From positions 62,001 to 126,000 of the forward strand of contig JAFEVB010000006.1 in NCBI GenBank assembly GCA_032629725.1: DNA of 64,000 bases. The letters are read 5' to 3'. Made by a program: the position numbers and the translations under genes. This document shows, piece after piece, positions 11,992-23,400 of the stretch. Numbering within the stretch: position 1 is the first letter of the stretch; the number at the start of each line of letters is the position of its first letter. The notes under the pieces are model-generated. The model did not search any database. It saw only the letters and a list, made by a program, of their open reading frames with translations, and was not told the DNA's origin. The DNA comes from Gremmenia infestans. Lineage: Eukaryota; Ascomycota; Leotiomycetes; Helotiales; Hamatocanthoscyphaceae.

Positions 11992-12937
11992 ATGGAAAAC
12001 TCCCTCGCCGGCAAAATTGCCATCATCAGCGGCTCAGACTCTGGGATCGGCGCGCAAATCGCACGTGAGCTTTCGGATTTCGGAGCAACAGTCATTATCA
12101 ACTATCCCTTCGCAGAGCAAGTCCTCATCGACCGCGCGGCGGCCGTAGTTGCTAGTCTGAAGAGTCCCGGAATTGCGGTGCAAGCAGATATTTCTACCAC
12201 CACTGGACCGCAGATGCTTGTTGATGCGGCTGTGGCTGCGTATGGGAGAATTGATATACTGGTCAATAGTAAGTTAGTTCCAAAATATCCCACCCCCTGG
12301 TCTAAGCGAGGTGCGTTTGCACAGATGCCGGAATAGCAGTCAATCTTCCTTTCGAGGAACAGAGTTTGGAACATTGGGATAGTCTGGTTCATCTTAATGG
12401 CCGTGGGACTTTCCTCCTTACGCAGGCTGCGCTTCCGCACCTGGCGCCGAAGTCCCGGATTGTCAATATTTGTAGCATCTCTGCTCGGGAAGCGCCAGCT
12501 TTGCACACTATAGTAAGCAATCCTCTTCTCTTTGTTCTGCCTCTCTTGATTGTGTCTGATTGTGCCTTTGAATACTGTCTAGTATTCTCAGCTCTTAGTC
12601 CTTTGAAAAAATGCAGTAGTAGACTAACTTGTCATAGTACGCCGGGACAAAAGGCATGGTAGATGCTTTCACTCGGGTGTGGGCCAGAGAGTTGCCAGCC
12701 AAATATGGCTGTACTGTAAACGCAGTCAGTCCTGGACCGACAGCGACGGAGGGTTTTGGTGCTGCGGGGCAAGAATTCATGAAATTGATGCAGCCCGTGA
12801 TGGACAAGACGCCGGTGGGGCCGAGACTAGGAGAGACGAACGAGGTAGCGTATGCTGTGCTTATGCTATGCTTGCCCAGGGCTAGTTGGCTGAATGGCGT
12901 GAATGTAAATGTTTGTGGGGGGTTGTTTATGCATTGA
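11992..12937 (+). CDS. short-chain dehydrogenase/reductase (SDR)
   Basis: Predicted 254-residue classical SDR. The nucleotide-binding turn is SGSDSGIG near residue 14, followed by the ADIS segment, VNNAG after the first splice, and the catalytic Ser (CSISAREAP) with the YAGTK active-site Tyr and Lys. The VNAVSPGPTAT segment closes the cofactor site. Exons 11992-12268, 12325-12512 and 12638-12937 join in frame. The start is the only ATG immediately before the GKIAIISG strand. The C-terminus (NGVNVNVCGGLFMH) is like the usual NGQ-x-I-x-x-NGG end but with Cys. It lies in tandem with the FAD oxidoreductase and faces the fusion gene that ends at 13103. Likely role: NAD(P)-dependent alcohol/ketone step of the same pathway; the substrate is not deducible. 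Confidence 0.88.
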
Positions 12938-13018
12938 ATTGGGGTTATGACGATGTGAAGCAGGGCAGGGTCGATATCCGAGTCTGTACTTGAGGTGAAG
13001 TGAACAGAATACATGGGA

Positions 13019-13043
13019 AATAATAATAATAATAATAATAATG
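13019..13043. repeat. (AAT)n microsatellite
   Basis: About eight tandem copies of AAT in the short gap between the convergent SDR and fusion genes. It lies in what should be the 3' untranslated region of one or both genes. Confidence 0.9.
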
Positions 13044-13102
13044 GCTTGTTGTGAACACTGAGGCGACTGATGCATATCAGTGAATGGTATGAAAAGTGAA
13101 AT

Positions 13103-15705
13103 CTACTCTATCCTCTGAGCAGCCCTAACATCTGGCACCCCAAGTCCCTCCACCACCTTCCCGGCCATCACCTCATACACCGGTAACTCCGCCAATCGAG
13201 AAATGATATGATGGAGCGTAGGCAGTGCCTCCCAATCCATCGGATCAAGCTTAAAACTCGCCTTACCCGCCTTCCATATCCTCTTGGGTTGTGGCTGCAA
13301 TGAATCTTCTGCGTACGGCACGAAGACAGGATACTCTGCTTCAGCCTCACCTCGTTTGGCGTACCCGACTTTGGGGATGTATCTATAGACCAAGATCCCA
13401 TCATCGTCTTCACCACTGATACTTCCTTTGTCGGCAGCCGGATCACTGTCTTCAAGCCCTTCCAACACGAAATTGCCCCATATCGCGCCTTCCCAGCCAG
13501 TGTTGACTCGGTACGACTTTTCTCGGCGGTGTATATCGACGGAGGTGTACAGTTTAGGCATTCCTAGTTCCTCTCGACCGGACACTATGGGATCGGTCAA
13601 GTTTTCAAAGAGGAGTGGCATATCTGTTGGAACGCATGAGGAACTTTGAACTTTACTTGGAATAGGGATTGGAGCTCACAAGTGCCACTAATGATGTCGC
13701 CATTCTTCTTCACGTACTCTACGCCATGGATGTAGAGACCGATGTGCTTGTACCCCGAGCCTCCCAGCCAGTCCATTTTATTGAGAGTAGTTTGAGAAAA
13801 GGAGGCGTAGGCTACTGTCCCTGGGGACTTGAATCTGTAAGATGTGCTGTTTGGCGGAAACAAATTCTGAAGCAAGGTTCGAGAGGTCTTGAATTTGATG
13901 GACGCTTGGAAACATGATAAGTGAATGCTTTGTCTTGAGGATTTGGAACGAAAAAGGGTTAATGAAGAGATACTTACCGGTCGTGAAAGTCGATTCGCTC
14001 GACTCTCGAGCTTTTCCTGAGAAATTCTGGCGGGGCCCAGGCATGGGTCCAAAAGCAATTGGCATTCTTTTTCATACGTTAATAAGTGATCGAAGTAGAC
14101 CCCTTACAATTGAAAGCCTTACCTCCAGTAAATTGAGGGGTTCCTTGCCCATGTCCATTTACGCAGTTCTTGTGTAGAATTATCCCACTCATCATGACCG
14201 AAATTGTAATTGGTGTGAGCTTGCACTAAAGAATTCGATCAGCTCTCATCAGGTAATTTTTTGTATGGAGAGGAGGGGCAACAAACTGTCAAGTTCAACA
14301 TTGCTCTTCAGATCCATTCCTGCAACTCGTGAAAATTCTTGGATACTGTTAGCACGCTTCATCCTGATCCTCTCGTAAAGCTGTAGGCGCTCTTTGATCT
14401 CTTCCCGCGGAGTATCCCCTGGCAACACAACAGCCAGACTTGCTGCATCTTCGATTGCACATCCAGCTCCCTGACCCTGGTGTGGCAAGAAGGGACGGGC
14501 TGCATCACCGAGTAATGCCAAGTGCCCATTTACCCATGTTGGGAGGGTATCCATATCAAGCAATTTCCAGACTTTCAAAGTCTCAGCATCAGCTTTCTTG
14601 AGAAGAGCCAAGACTGCTGGATCAAACTCTTTGTATACCTCGAGCATCTTCTCGTGATTTCCTCGATTGTTCCAAGTATCAGACCCGGCTGAGCTTTCAC
14701 TGTCTGGATGGATGCAGACAAAATTGAGAACTTCGTTGTTTGTGGTGGGGTAGACGACAATTCTTCGATCCGAAGCGTACCAAATAAGTAGCTCGCCATC
14801 TTTCTGGACAAACTTGCTTGTCAAAGGGTCGTCTTGGGCGGACTTTCTAGTGAGTAGGAAACGGAAAGCGCTCTTTCCCGATCCGTAGGGTTGGAAACGA
14901 TCTTTAAAAATCACTTTCCGGCTAACAGAGTGTACTCCGTCTGCCCCGATAACCAAATCGCCCTTGATGGCTTCGCCATTCTCAAGAATGACAGCAGAGG
15001 TTATGGCATCTACATCGACCACTCTACAAGCTTTACGCAATTGGGCAGGTACTCCTTTGCCGTTAGGAGTTGTCGCTGCATCTCTCAAGTGTGTGCTGAG
15101 GGCAACGCGGTGGCCTAGCAGCCACGGCTGAATTGGTCAGTACGTGATTTAGCATGCCATTGAAAACATGATGATATAGAATCTAAAAGAAACTTACGTG
15201 CTGCCATAACTTGTTTGGCTCAACAAGATTAAGAGACTTTTTTACTATACTCTCTGATGTGTATTCGGTGATCTGTCGCGGCGGTCAGGACTCTATTGAA
15301 ATTGCCGGCTTTTATCACTCACAATCCGCATAGGGTTTGCACCGAATTCCTCTGCGTAAATTCCCAAACGCCTCAAGATTCCATTGGCATTTGGAGCGAG
15401 ATGGATCGCTGCACCCACCTCGCTTCCGAACTGAGACTGTTCAAAGAGCTGACGGTGTATTCAGCAAAATGAAAGCCTGTGGGGAGAAGTTTATACTTAC
15501 ATGAACTTCGTGGCCTTGCTGTCTGAGTGCAATAGCTGCCGTCAAGCCCTTAATGCTTGTTATTTCGTGATCGGTCGAGTTGTGTAAAGATTGCCAGACT
15601 TACCCCAATTCCCGCACCTATGATCAATATCTTCAAACCATGTTCCCTAGTGTGTCCATTCACACCGTTTGAAATTCCATTTCCATTGACCTGTGTTGTG
15701 TTCAT
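13103..15705 (-). CDS. fusion: FAD-dependent monooxygenase + acetoacetate-decarboxylase-like domain
   Basis: N-terminal two thirds: group A flavin monooxygenase (salicylate-hydroxylase-like) with the Rossmann motif IIGAGIGGLTAA near residue 28, the NADPH/FAD motif VIGADGVHS, and GDAARPFLPHQGQGAG. C-terminal third: acetoacetate-decarboxylase-like barrel starting MPIAFGPMPGPRQ, with LGGSGYKHIGLYIHGVEY, LFENLTDPIVSGREELGMPK and a SVDI strand. The two are joined by intron 14226-14286 and a linker (NYNFGHDEWDNS), with no stop between. Exons 15604-15705, 15501-15548, 15323-15448, 15198-15274, 14287-15127, 14123-14225, 13978-14066, 13680-13904 and 13103-13623 total 2132 bases, one short of a whole frame (710 residues). 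The break is an eight-T run at 15238-15245, which should hold nine (or six). Either this allele is broken, the assembly has an indel, or a rarer donor is used. Likely role: hydroxylation coupled to decarboxylation or retro-aldol chemistry. Confidence 0.8.
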
Positions 15706-16378
15706 CTTTACTGGCTTTCTGTGGGTAGCTTGTTACTGATGTTATTGGAACTTGAACAGTCGAATAAGTTGGAGATATACAGAGCGGAACGACACGTGCG
15801 GCACGGTGTATGGTATAGACAGCAGCTTCAGATAGACCTTGACTTCCGTCCGGCATCATCATCCGCCAGCTTTGGTATTGATTAATGTTGACGCCTCCGG
15901 CCCCACCATCCACTGCGGGGTGTATTCAACCATAGGTATATCTCTGGCTAGTTTCTGGTGGGGCCGAACTTTGCTTGCCGTTACACAGGATGGAGAACTA
16001 GGACCTCGAGTCGAATGTGCTATGTTCCGGAAATGCTTTGCGTACTTTGCATCCCGGAGAAAATACTGGTGCATAGGAATCGAGGACTAAGTATAGTATT
16101 AGAGCCGGGAAACCGGCATGCATTCATTGACAAGACGCTTCAACCATCCTGGCCATGCAATTTTGTGGACTATCCAAAAGATGAAACATGTTCTCGTAGG
16201 AGGTATATTTGGGAGTGTCAGAGTCAAGGACTTTTATTTCCATGATACTAGTCTTCCAGGTCTGCATGAAAGTACTACACATATTTTCGCTCCATAACAC
16301 AATTGGAAAACAGGGCAAAAATAGTCTTAAAAAGAATCGTCAAATTCTCGCACTTCTATATCCTTCGGTTATGATTGA
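15706..16378. promoter_or_regulatory. upstream region of the fusion gene
   Basis: The 673 bases lie between two genes on the minus strand: the fusion gene starting at 15705 and the histidinol-dehydrogenase-like gene ending at 16379. It should contain the terminator of the latter and the promoter of the fusion gene. Short overlapping frames on both strands look accidental. No further motif stands out. Confidence 0.4.
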
Positions 16379-17813
16379 CTACAATCGTGAATCAGACCTC
16401 TTGCCGTCAATCCACACATGATGATCTCCCAGGAACTTGCTTGCTCTGAGATCTCCCGAGCGGGCATGCCCCTCAAACGTTTCTGCACGGGCCGATCGTC
16501 CACAAAGCCTACCCAGATTACCACTAGCACTTTCTGAAGTGACCTCCTGGTAAGTCACAGTACGCAGATATTTGCCGACCCACAGACCGCCGGTATACCG
16601 AGCTGCTTTTCGAGTGGGAAGGACATGGTTTGTGCCAATGACCTAAGAAGAGACGAATTATTAGCATGAGAAAGAGGAACAAGCGAGCGGTACAGACCTT
16701 GTCTCCGTATGAGACGCATGTCTTCTCGCCTAAAAACAAAGCTCCATAGTGACTCATTTTCTCAAGGGCTTCTCTTGGTCGCTGAGTGAAAATCTGGACA
16801 TGTTCAAAAGCGTATTCATCAGCAAGAGCATATGCATCGTCGAGAGTAGGGACCGTGATGACTTCTCCGAAAGCTTTCCAGGATGTTGTAGCAATGTCCG
16901 CTGTGGAGAGTTTAGAGTGTTCGAGTAATTGATCGACATGTCTGATAGCTTCCATGCCAACGTTTTCAGAAGTCGTGATTAGGACAGCTGGAGTATCTGG
17001 ACCATGCTCAGCTTGGGATATGAGATCTGTTGCAATTGTAAAAGGATCGGCGTGCTCATCCGCTACGATGAGGATTTCAGTTGGGCCTGCGAAAAGATCG
17101 ATCCCAACTTCTCCGAAGAGCTGTCGCTTAGCATCTGCAACGAAAGCATTTCCTGGACCGGCTATGAAATCGACCTTCTGAATAGATTCTGTTCCTACTG
17201 CCATAGCGGCGACGGCTTGAACGCCGCCGAGAATGAAGATTTCATCAGCACCAGCAAAATGCATTGCTGCGACCGTGGCATTTGGGACCTTCCCAGAAAT
17301 CGGAGGAGTGCAACCTATCACATTTATAACTCCTGCTACTTTAGCAGTGAGGATAGTCATGTGTGCAGAAGCAAGGAGAGGATATCGACCACCTGGGATA
17401 TATCTGGGAATAAGCATTTAGCAGGTTGAGTGTAAGATGCGCCAAATGACTTACGCGCCAACGGAGCTGATTGGAACATTTTTCTGGCCAAGATGAACAC
17501 CAGGTTGAATCTCAAGCTCGAAATCATGAAGAGAATTACGTTGTGCAAGGGCAAAAGCTCGGACATTTGATTGGACTTCCTTGATGTCCTTCAAAGTCTG
17601 TTCTGGAACTGCCGAAATGGCATTTTCAATGTCTGCTTTGGACAACTTGAAAGAGGTCGGCGACCAATTGTCAAACTTCTGGGAATAGCGTCGAACGGCG
17701 GAATCGCCTTCAGACCTGATAGACTCAATGACACTTTTTACTGTTGCCGAGACCGAGTCTTGGGGTGAGGCGCTATTAACATGAACGGCCTTTGATTTGA
17801 GATAGCGAGCCAT
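16379..17813 (-). CDS. stand-alone histidinol-dehydrogenase-like enzyme (HisD family)
   Basis: Predicted 442 residues from exons 17455-17813, 16698-17403 and 16379-16642, intact. The family signature GPGNAFVADAKRQLFG and FAGPTEILI is present. Residues equivalent to the HisD zinc and base positions remain: Gln and His in SQAEHGPD, Glu-His in AFEHVQIF, Asp in SYGDKVIGTNHVLPT, and a C-terminal His in FEGHARSGDLR. The TRKAARYTGGLWVGK segment is typical of stand-alone homologues, including bacterial sulfopropanediol dehydrogenase (HpsN), rather than of histidine biosynthesis, which in fungi is done by a trifunctional His4 protein. It probably oxidises a primary alcohol to an acid in two NAD+ steps, as HisD does. 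It is divergent from the cupin gene over 1 kb. The substrate is unknown. Confidence 0.88.
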
Positions 17814-18838
17814 TATACGATAGTAAAGCAGTTCAATTAATGTACAGACATCGATATGAAAAAGGAATTGTTATGTTATGTTGAGCCATACTCATACGCC
17901 CTGGAAACGTACTCCATCGGCCCCACCTTGAAAACACATCTCACACCCCGACAAGCATTAGAGATGCCCTTTAAACCGAGTGGCTTGAACGTAAATACAG
18001 CGCCAATTGGTCTATGAGAATAAAATGCGGTAGGTAGTGATAGTGTCCCACCTCGATAGGACGGTAGGTAAGTGTACAAGAGGGCAATAGAAAGGTTCCG
18101 ATATTGGAAATGTTTTCTTGACCAAAGAGATCTGAATGGTTGAAACCAGTAGAACAGTTCAGGCAACACCGAATCACTCTCAAACGGTGCTTGTCGATTG
18201 AGAATTCATAACCCTTGGCTAGATTGGTATAGTATATGAACAGACAGTGGATATATTAATAGTGACAAGACAGAATTGGAGACTTGGCGCCCGCGAGTCC
18301 ACAGTCAGGGAAATTAGACAATAACATTCCCACCGCAAGTTTTGGTATCAACCTCTAGTTTTACTGTCATGTCGTGTAAGTAAGTTTGTTATGTTGCTGT
18401 CGAAAGCGTTGACTCGCTGTTGAGGGAAGACGCGACTAAGGCGAGCGAGATTTTCTAGTCGCGGTCGCGTCAAAAGCATCATTTCTCTACACCCCACCCC
18501 GATGCGCCACTGATACCTGCCTAGGCACCCTATGTGGGCAGACCTGCCGCCAGCGCAATCGACCCAAGAGCATTCTCGCCCCCCTATACAGGTGTTACTA
18601 CTGCATGCGGACACAATGCGGGGCCGAGCTGCCCACCCGGAAGGAAGCAGAAGAAGAAGAGGCAGGTGGTGGCCTACGGCTTCTACAGTACACCATTATA
18701 TACCTACCTAGGTAGGTATGCCGCACAGCTTCTTGCTAATAACATCAATTGCTGTAGGAATCATCTCCTTCCTATATCTAGCAGTGTTTACCAGAACTAT
18801 CACCATCATACCTCCCATATCATCGAATCTGATCAACA
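17814..18838. promoter_or_regulatory. divergent promoter, HisD-like gene / cupin gene
   Basis: About 1 kb shared upstream of two oppositely transcribed cluster genes. The clearest element is a perfect 18-base palindrome, TACCTACCTAGGTAGGTA, at 18701-18718, about 120 bases before the cupin ATG, in a position where a dimeric regulator could bind. A pyrimidine-rich leader follows. Open frames in the region are short and unsupported. Confidence 0.45.
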
Positions 18839-19384
18839 ATGGAAGACAACGGCCTTCCTACAATCCATAGATTTATTACCGATCATAATGATCAAGGCAA
18901 AGCAATCTTTTCAAACCATGTGGCCGAGCCGTTAACTTGGCAAGCGCTTCCAGATGGGGCCCGATTCTCCCTTGGCTATGCCACCAACAAATTCCCCGTC
19001 GACTTGGCTGCCGGCGCAGACGTTTCCACCTACGAGCACTACACACAAAACCTGCCTGGAATCACAATCCCCGGCGGCACTGTATTGAGACTCGTGGATA
19101 TGCTCCCAGGAGCTTTGTCCCCGATGCACCGTACAATCAGCCTAGATTACGGGGTGGTTCTAGAAGGCGAAGTCGAACTGGTGCTGGATTCGGGCGAGAC
19201 GAGACTCTTGAAGCGCGGAGACGTTGCAATACAACGAGGGACAAATCACGCGTGGAGGAATGCTAGCCAGACGGCATCTGCGAGGATGATGTATGTGCTC
19301 CAAGAAGCTGCTCCTCTCAAGGTTGGGGGGACCAAACTCGAAGAGGATTATGGTGGAATTCCAGGCGTCAAGCCGTCGAAGTAG
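18839..19384 (+). CDS. small cupin-domain protein
   Basis: Predicted 181-residue, single-exon protein with one cupin barrel. Cupin motif 1 is represented by GALSPMHRTISLDYGVVLEGEVEL, which contains a His and a Glu in roughly metal-ligand positions, and motif 2 by LLKRGDVAIQRGTNHAWRN with the expected Pro/Gly-x-His-x-W pattern. Fungal homologues of this size occur in many catabolic and secondary-metabolite clusters and are usually annotated only as cupin. It could be a metal-dependent isomerase, decarboxylase or dioxygenase, or a binding protein. It has no signal peptide. The start is the only ATG in frame before the conserved IHRFITDHN opening. Confidence 0.85.
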   Translation: MEDNGLPTIHRFITDHNDQGKAIFSNHVAEPLTWQALPDGARFSLGYATNKFPVDLAAGADVSTYEHYTQNLPGITIPGGTVLRLVDMLPGALSPMHRTISLDYGVVLEGEVELVLDSGETRLLKRGDVAIQRGTNHAWRNASQTASARMMYVLQEAAPLKVGGTKLEEDYGGIPGVKPSK

Positions 19385-20434
19385 TGGCAAGAATATATAT
19401 TCTTGCATATCAGCCAGACTCAGATTCTTCTCTCTTTATCTGCTACTTCCTGCGGTGCTGTGAAAGCCTAGGATGTGATGGCTGCTATCTCAATGCATCT
19501 ACGAGCGTGGGTTGAGACACATGTCTTCCTGGACAGATGAGAGCATCTGGTCATTACTGGTTTATTCCACAGAACATGTAAGAGCAGTCGGTCTGGAAGG
19601 TCAGTGACCAGCAGAATATTTTATGACAGCTATTCGAAAGTTTCAACAGTTCAAGTCGAACAAAAATCGAACTTCAATCATACACTGATACGACTCTGAT
19701 GAAATGCCATGCTGGTCATAACGTAGACTCTCCTGGTACAAGTGACGATTTAGTATTACTCCGTATTCTAATCTCCTATCCTCACAAGATGATGATGATC
19801 TTTGAATTGTTGGGATTGCGTTAATCGGGATGTGGGTGGTCGTCGACCTACGGAGTCTAGTGCACCATCCTCTCCTCTCCACTCCTGGAATGTGTTGGAC
19901 CAATAGCCATGCCACTGCCTGCTTGCTTGCTAGGCTCTTAAGCCAACGGGGATGAGATCCCGAGGCCGCAGGGCATTACCCATCTGCAAGCAGTAAGCAC
20001 TCTCGTCGGCAGTGCACTGTGACCACCAGTGACAGTCTTGCAGAGCGCGTGAAATAAGACATTATTACTAACCGATCGACTTTTTTGATCGTATCGTGCA
20101 ACATGAACTTGCACGCCCAAGATCAGATGCCTGCAAGTAAATTTACAAGGATACGACTTCAACGCGGGGTTCTCGCGGTCTGAGCTGTACAGCATGTGAG
20201 ACCTGAGTACACGCGTACAGAAACTACCCGGTAGACTTGAACCTCACAAAGTCTAAGCTGTGAGCTGGGCAGTCCTGCTACTGTAGACCTGGCCCCAGCA
20301 ATCAATCCACCTTCAGTGGACATTTGGGCAATTGGGCAATTGCTATCACTACTACCCTCCCCTCATTTGCCATCACTACTCCAGAGACTCTGGTGGCTCA
20401 CTCACTGGGCCCCGGCGCTAGTCTCAATCTCTCC
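19385..20434. promoter_or_regulatory. upstream region of the cluster transcription factor
   Basis: About 1.05 kb between the cupin gene and the regulator gene, both on the plus strand. The last 120 bases contain a short repeat (GGGCAATTGGGCAATTG near 20326-20342). The open frame from 20324 is in frame with the regulator, so translation could start earlier than 20435. No separate gene is supported. Confidence 0.4.
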
Positions 20435-23400
20435 ATGGGGGACGCGATGCAGTATGAGGGACCAGAAGGACAGGAAGATTGTCAAACCCCTTACAGTGCG
20501 ACAGAATCTGAGGCGGGAAAGAATGCTAGCCCATTTTCCTGCAATGTGTGCAAAAGGAATTATTCCAGAGTTGACCATCTAGCAAGGCATTACCGGTCCC
20601 GTAAGTTACTTCCCACGATTTCTTGAGTACTCGAGCCTCCGCGCAACCTCCACTGTAGCATCATTTAACTTACACATAATATAGATACGCGTGAGAAACC
20701 GTTTATTTGCACTACATGCAACAAATCTTTTGCCCGGGCGTAAGTGTATATGTGGATCCTATGTCCAAGTTCAAGACTCATAATCAATACAGAGATCTTC
20801 TAAAACGCCACTCAATAAGCCACAATGACAAGACAGAAACGAAGAGGCAACACAACTCATCACACGTAGCCAGAGTTGCTCAAGCATGTCTACCTTGTGC
20901 TGGTTCAAAGCTCAAGTGTGGAAGTGAGAAACCGTGTCAACGTTGCCGCCAGAAGAACATTTCTTGTACATTTCCACCGAGCAACGAGAAGACCAAGAAC
21001 CTTATCAAATCACAGGTTTCTGAAATCAAAAGTAGGATTTTTGCTATTTCGACGCCAATGCGAAGGGGTTCGACTTTCAGCTAATAGTCTTATAGATTCG
21101 CAACCAGGCTTAGACATGGAGGGTCTAGAGGGAGCACAAACATTGACGACGCTAGATAGCCACAACAGAACGTTGAATTGTGATGCTCAAACACGAGGCC
21201 TTCTCAGGACCGATGCCCCAAGTGTTACATTCTCACAACCTACGGATATATCCCCATCTGGCGCCCTGCACGCCTCACATCATGAGGTCTCGTCCACCCC
21301 TTTGGTCGATCATGCTCTTTTAGGCATAGACGAATCATCTCTTGCAGAGTTTCTTAGGGATGTGATGATGCCTATAACCCCAGATTCCCTAGCTGGACAG
21401 CAAGGTATGGACTTTTTACCACAACACTATTCTGGGAGAGATGTCTTTAACTTTGGAATGGACTCAAGCTTGGATATGAACGATGGAGATTTTGGTTGGA
21501 TAAACTCTCAGAATTGCTTAAGACAGCAGCAGTCCGTATGGAACCCACAACTTGAGATTGAACATCCTATGGATCGAGAGCAGCGGACTCCAGATGTGAG
21601 CAGTGGAATGACCGCGGGGACCGAAGCATTTCAGAAATCAGTATGGCAATGGAAACCAAGCCGGACGGAGCACTCGAACGCAGAACAGGCAAATCTCTGT
21701 ATTTCTTACAAGGACATGCAGTGGCAGTATCTCGAGGCCAGACTTGCACCTGATATCCTTGACCAACGGATCGAGTACAATTCCCGGGACAAGATATTAG
21801 CAATGCTCCTCAGCACTTGCGAACCAGGAAATGTTTCTAGGGTTGTCAGCTCCTTTCCGTCGGCGGATTTGTTGGACTCGCTCATGCATTTGTTCTTCAA
21901 GTCGGACTTGCACTCTACAGATGCCTTTATACATCTACCTACTTTCAAACCACAGTATCAAATGCCTGAACTGAATGGGATTGTGGTGGCTGCTGGGGCA
22001 GTCCTGTCCAGTGTTCCAACCATTCGGAAATTGGGCTTCGCTATCCAAGAGTCAGTTCGATCGGCCCTGCGTAAGATCGTAAGACCTCAATTCTCCAACG
22101 ATGATCTTATACTAATAAGAATTCAGTGCGAATTTGACAATAGTAAGACGAGAGATCTACAGCTTGTTCAGACCTACGCTTTGGAACTTAGCATAGGATT
22201 ATGGAGCGGTAACAAAAGAAAGATGGAAATTGCTGAGAGCAATTCTCAGCCGCTGGTAACGATGCTAAGGAGGTCTGGGTACTTTGGAAGAAGAGTTCCA
22301 GCGATCCCACCTGAACCTGGTGATGACGACAAAATTCTTGATCACAAATGGCGAGCTTGGGTGGAGGCCGAATCTTTCAAGAGAGTAGCGTTCCATACAC
22401 TCATCCACGACGCACAGGCTTCCATCTCTCTTCTGACGCGGCCTCTCATCTCATATGCCGAGCTTTCACTGGAATTGCCCTACACACTCGCTTTATGGCG
22501 CGCGAAAAATGCTCATGCATGGAGAGACGTTTACCTGTCCTTGCCCGGCATTTCTACCCGGCTCCCATCTCTGATGCACTGCGTCCATGATATTCAGCCT
22601 TTGAGTAAAATTCAAGATTTGATCGACGTCCGTTTCTCGACTGTCATCATTCTACATGCAATCGTAACCAACCCTTTTCATTGTTTCTCCTTGGCTTTAC
22701 GGTGTTGGGATTCCCGCAGGGGCGTTTCATTTTCTCGGCCCTTGTTATTTCTCGAACAGCAAGTACTAATGCGTTGTAGTGGTCTCTTGTGTCAGAGTAC
22801 CGCCAGTTAGAATTCATTCTCAAAATCCAGTCTCCCGAACGCCATTGGAACGGAGCACTGATTTCAACCTCCTGGCACCAAGAATTGTGCCAACTACTTG
22901 AGCACTTCCGTATCACGGTACCGGGGGGAATGTCACAGGAGGCCGTCGTGCTCCAGGAGCTCTACATGATGAATCTGCATGTCAGTTTTGAGGAACTGCA
23001 GCTGTTTGCGGGGAAAGAAGGTAATGAAGAGGCTCAGAGAGTGTATCCTCTACTGAAGCAATGGTTCGGGAACCGGAAATCACGAGAAGCTATCTTCCAC
23101 GCCGGGCAAGTTCTACGTGCCGCGAATTCCTTCCCCTCATCCCAGCTCAGAGACTTTTATGCCGTGGCTCTATACCACGTCGCGCTCTGCGTATGGGTTT
23201 ATGGCATGTGTTCGCTGGGAACCACGAGTCGTCATAACCAGCACCTGGGGCTCGAGCACGACGAGGTCATATGGCTTGATGGCGAGGAGACGGCGAGTTC
23301 GAGGCGGTTTATCGCGAATGCGAGAGGCATACCGATGATCCAGGGCCGCGAGCCGAACTCGGCATGTAGGTTGGATAATCCCAAGGCTATGATGGAGAGT

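Noticed and set aside
13978..14066. alternative reading of the fusion-gene exon as WTHAWAPPEFLRKSSR
   Set aside because: It looked protein-like, but it does not stay in frame with the next exon. The MPIAFGPMPGPRQ frame fits both neighbours and the family.
20876..21095. upstream extension of the large regulator frame from 20876
   Set aside because: It is the wrong frame over the Zn2Cys6 exon. The Cys cluster is read in another frame and joins by the intron 21032-21095.
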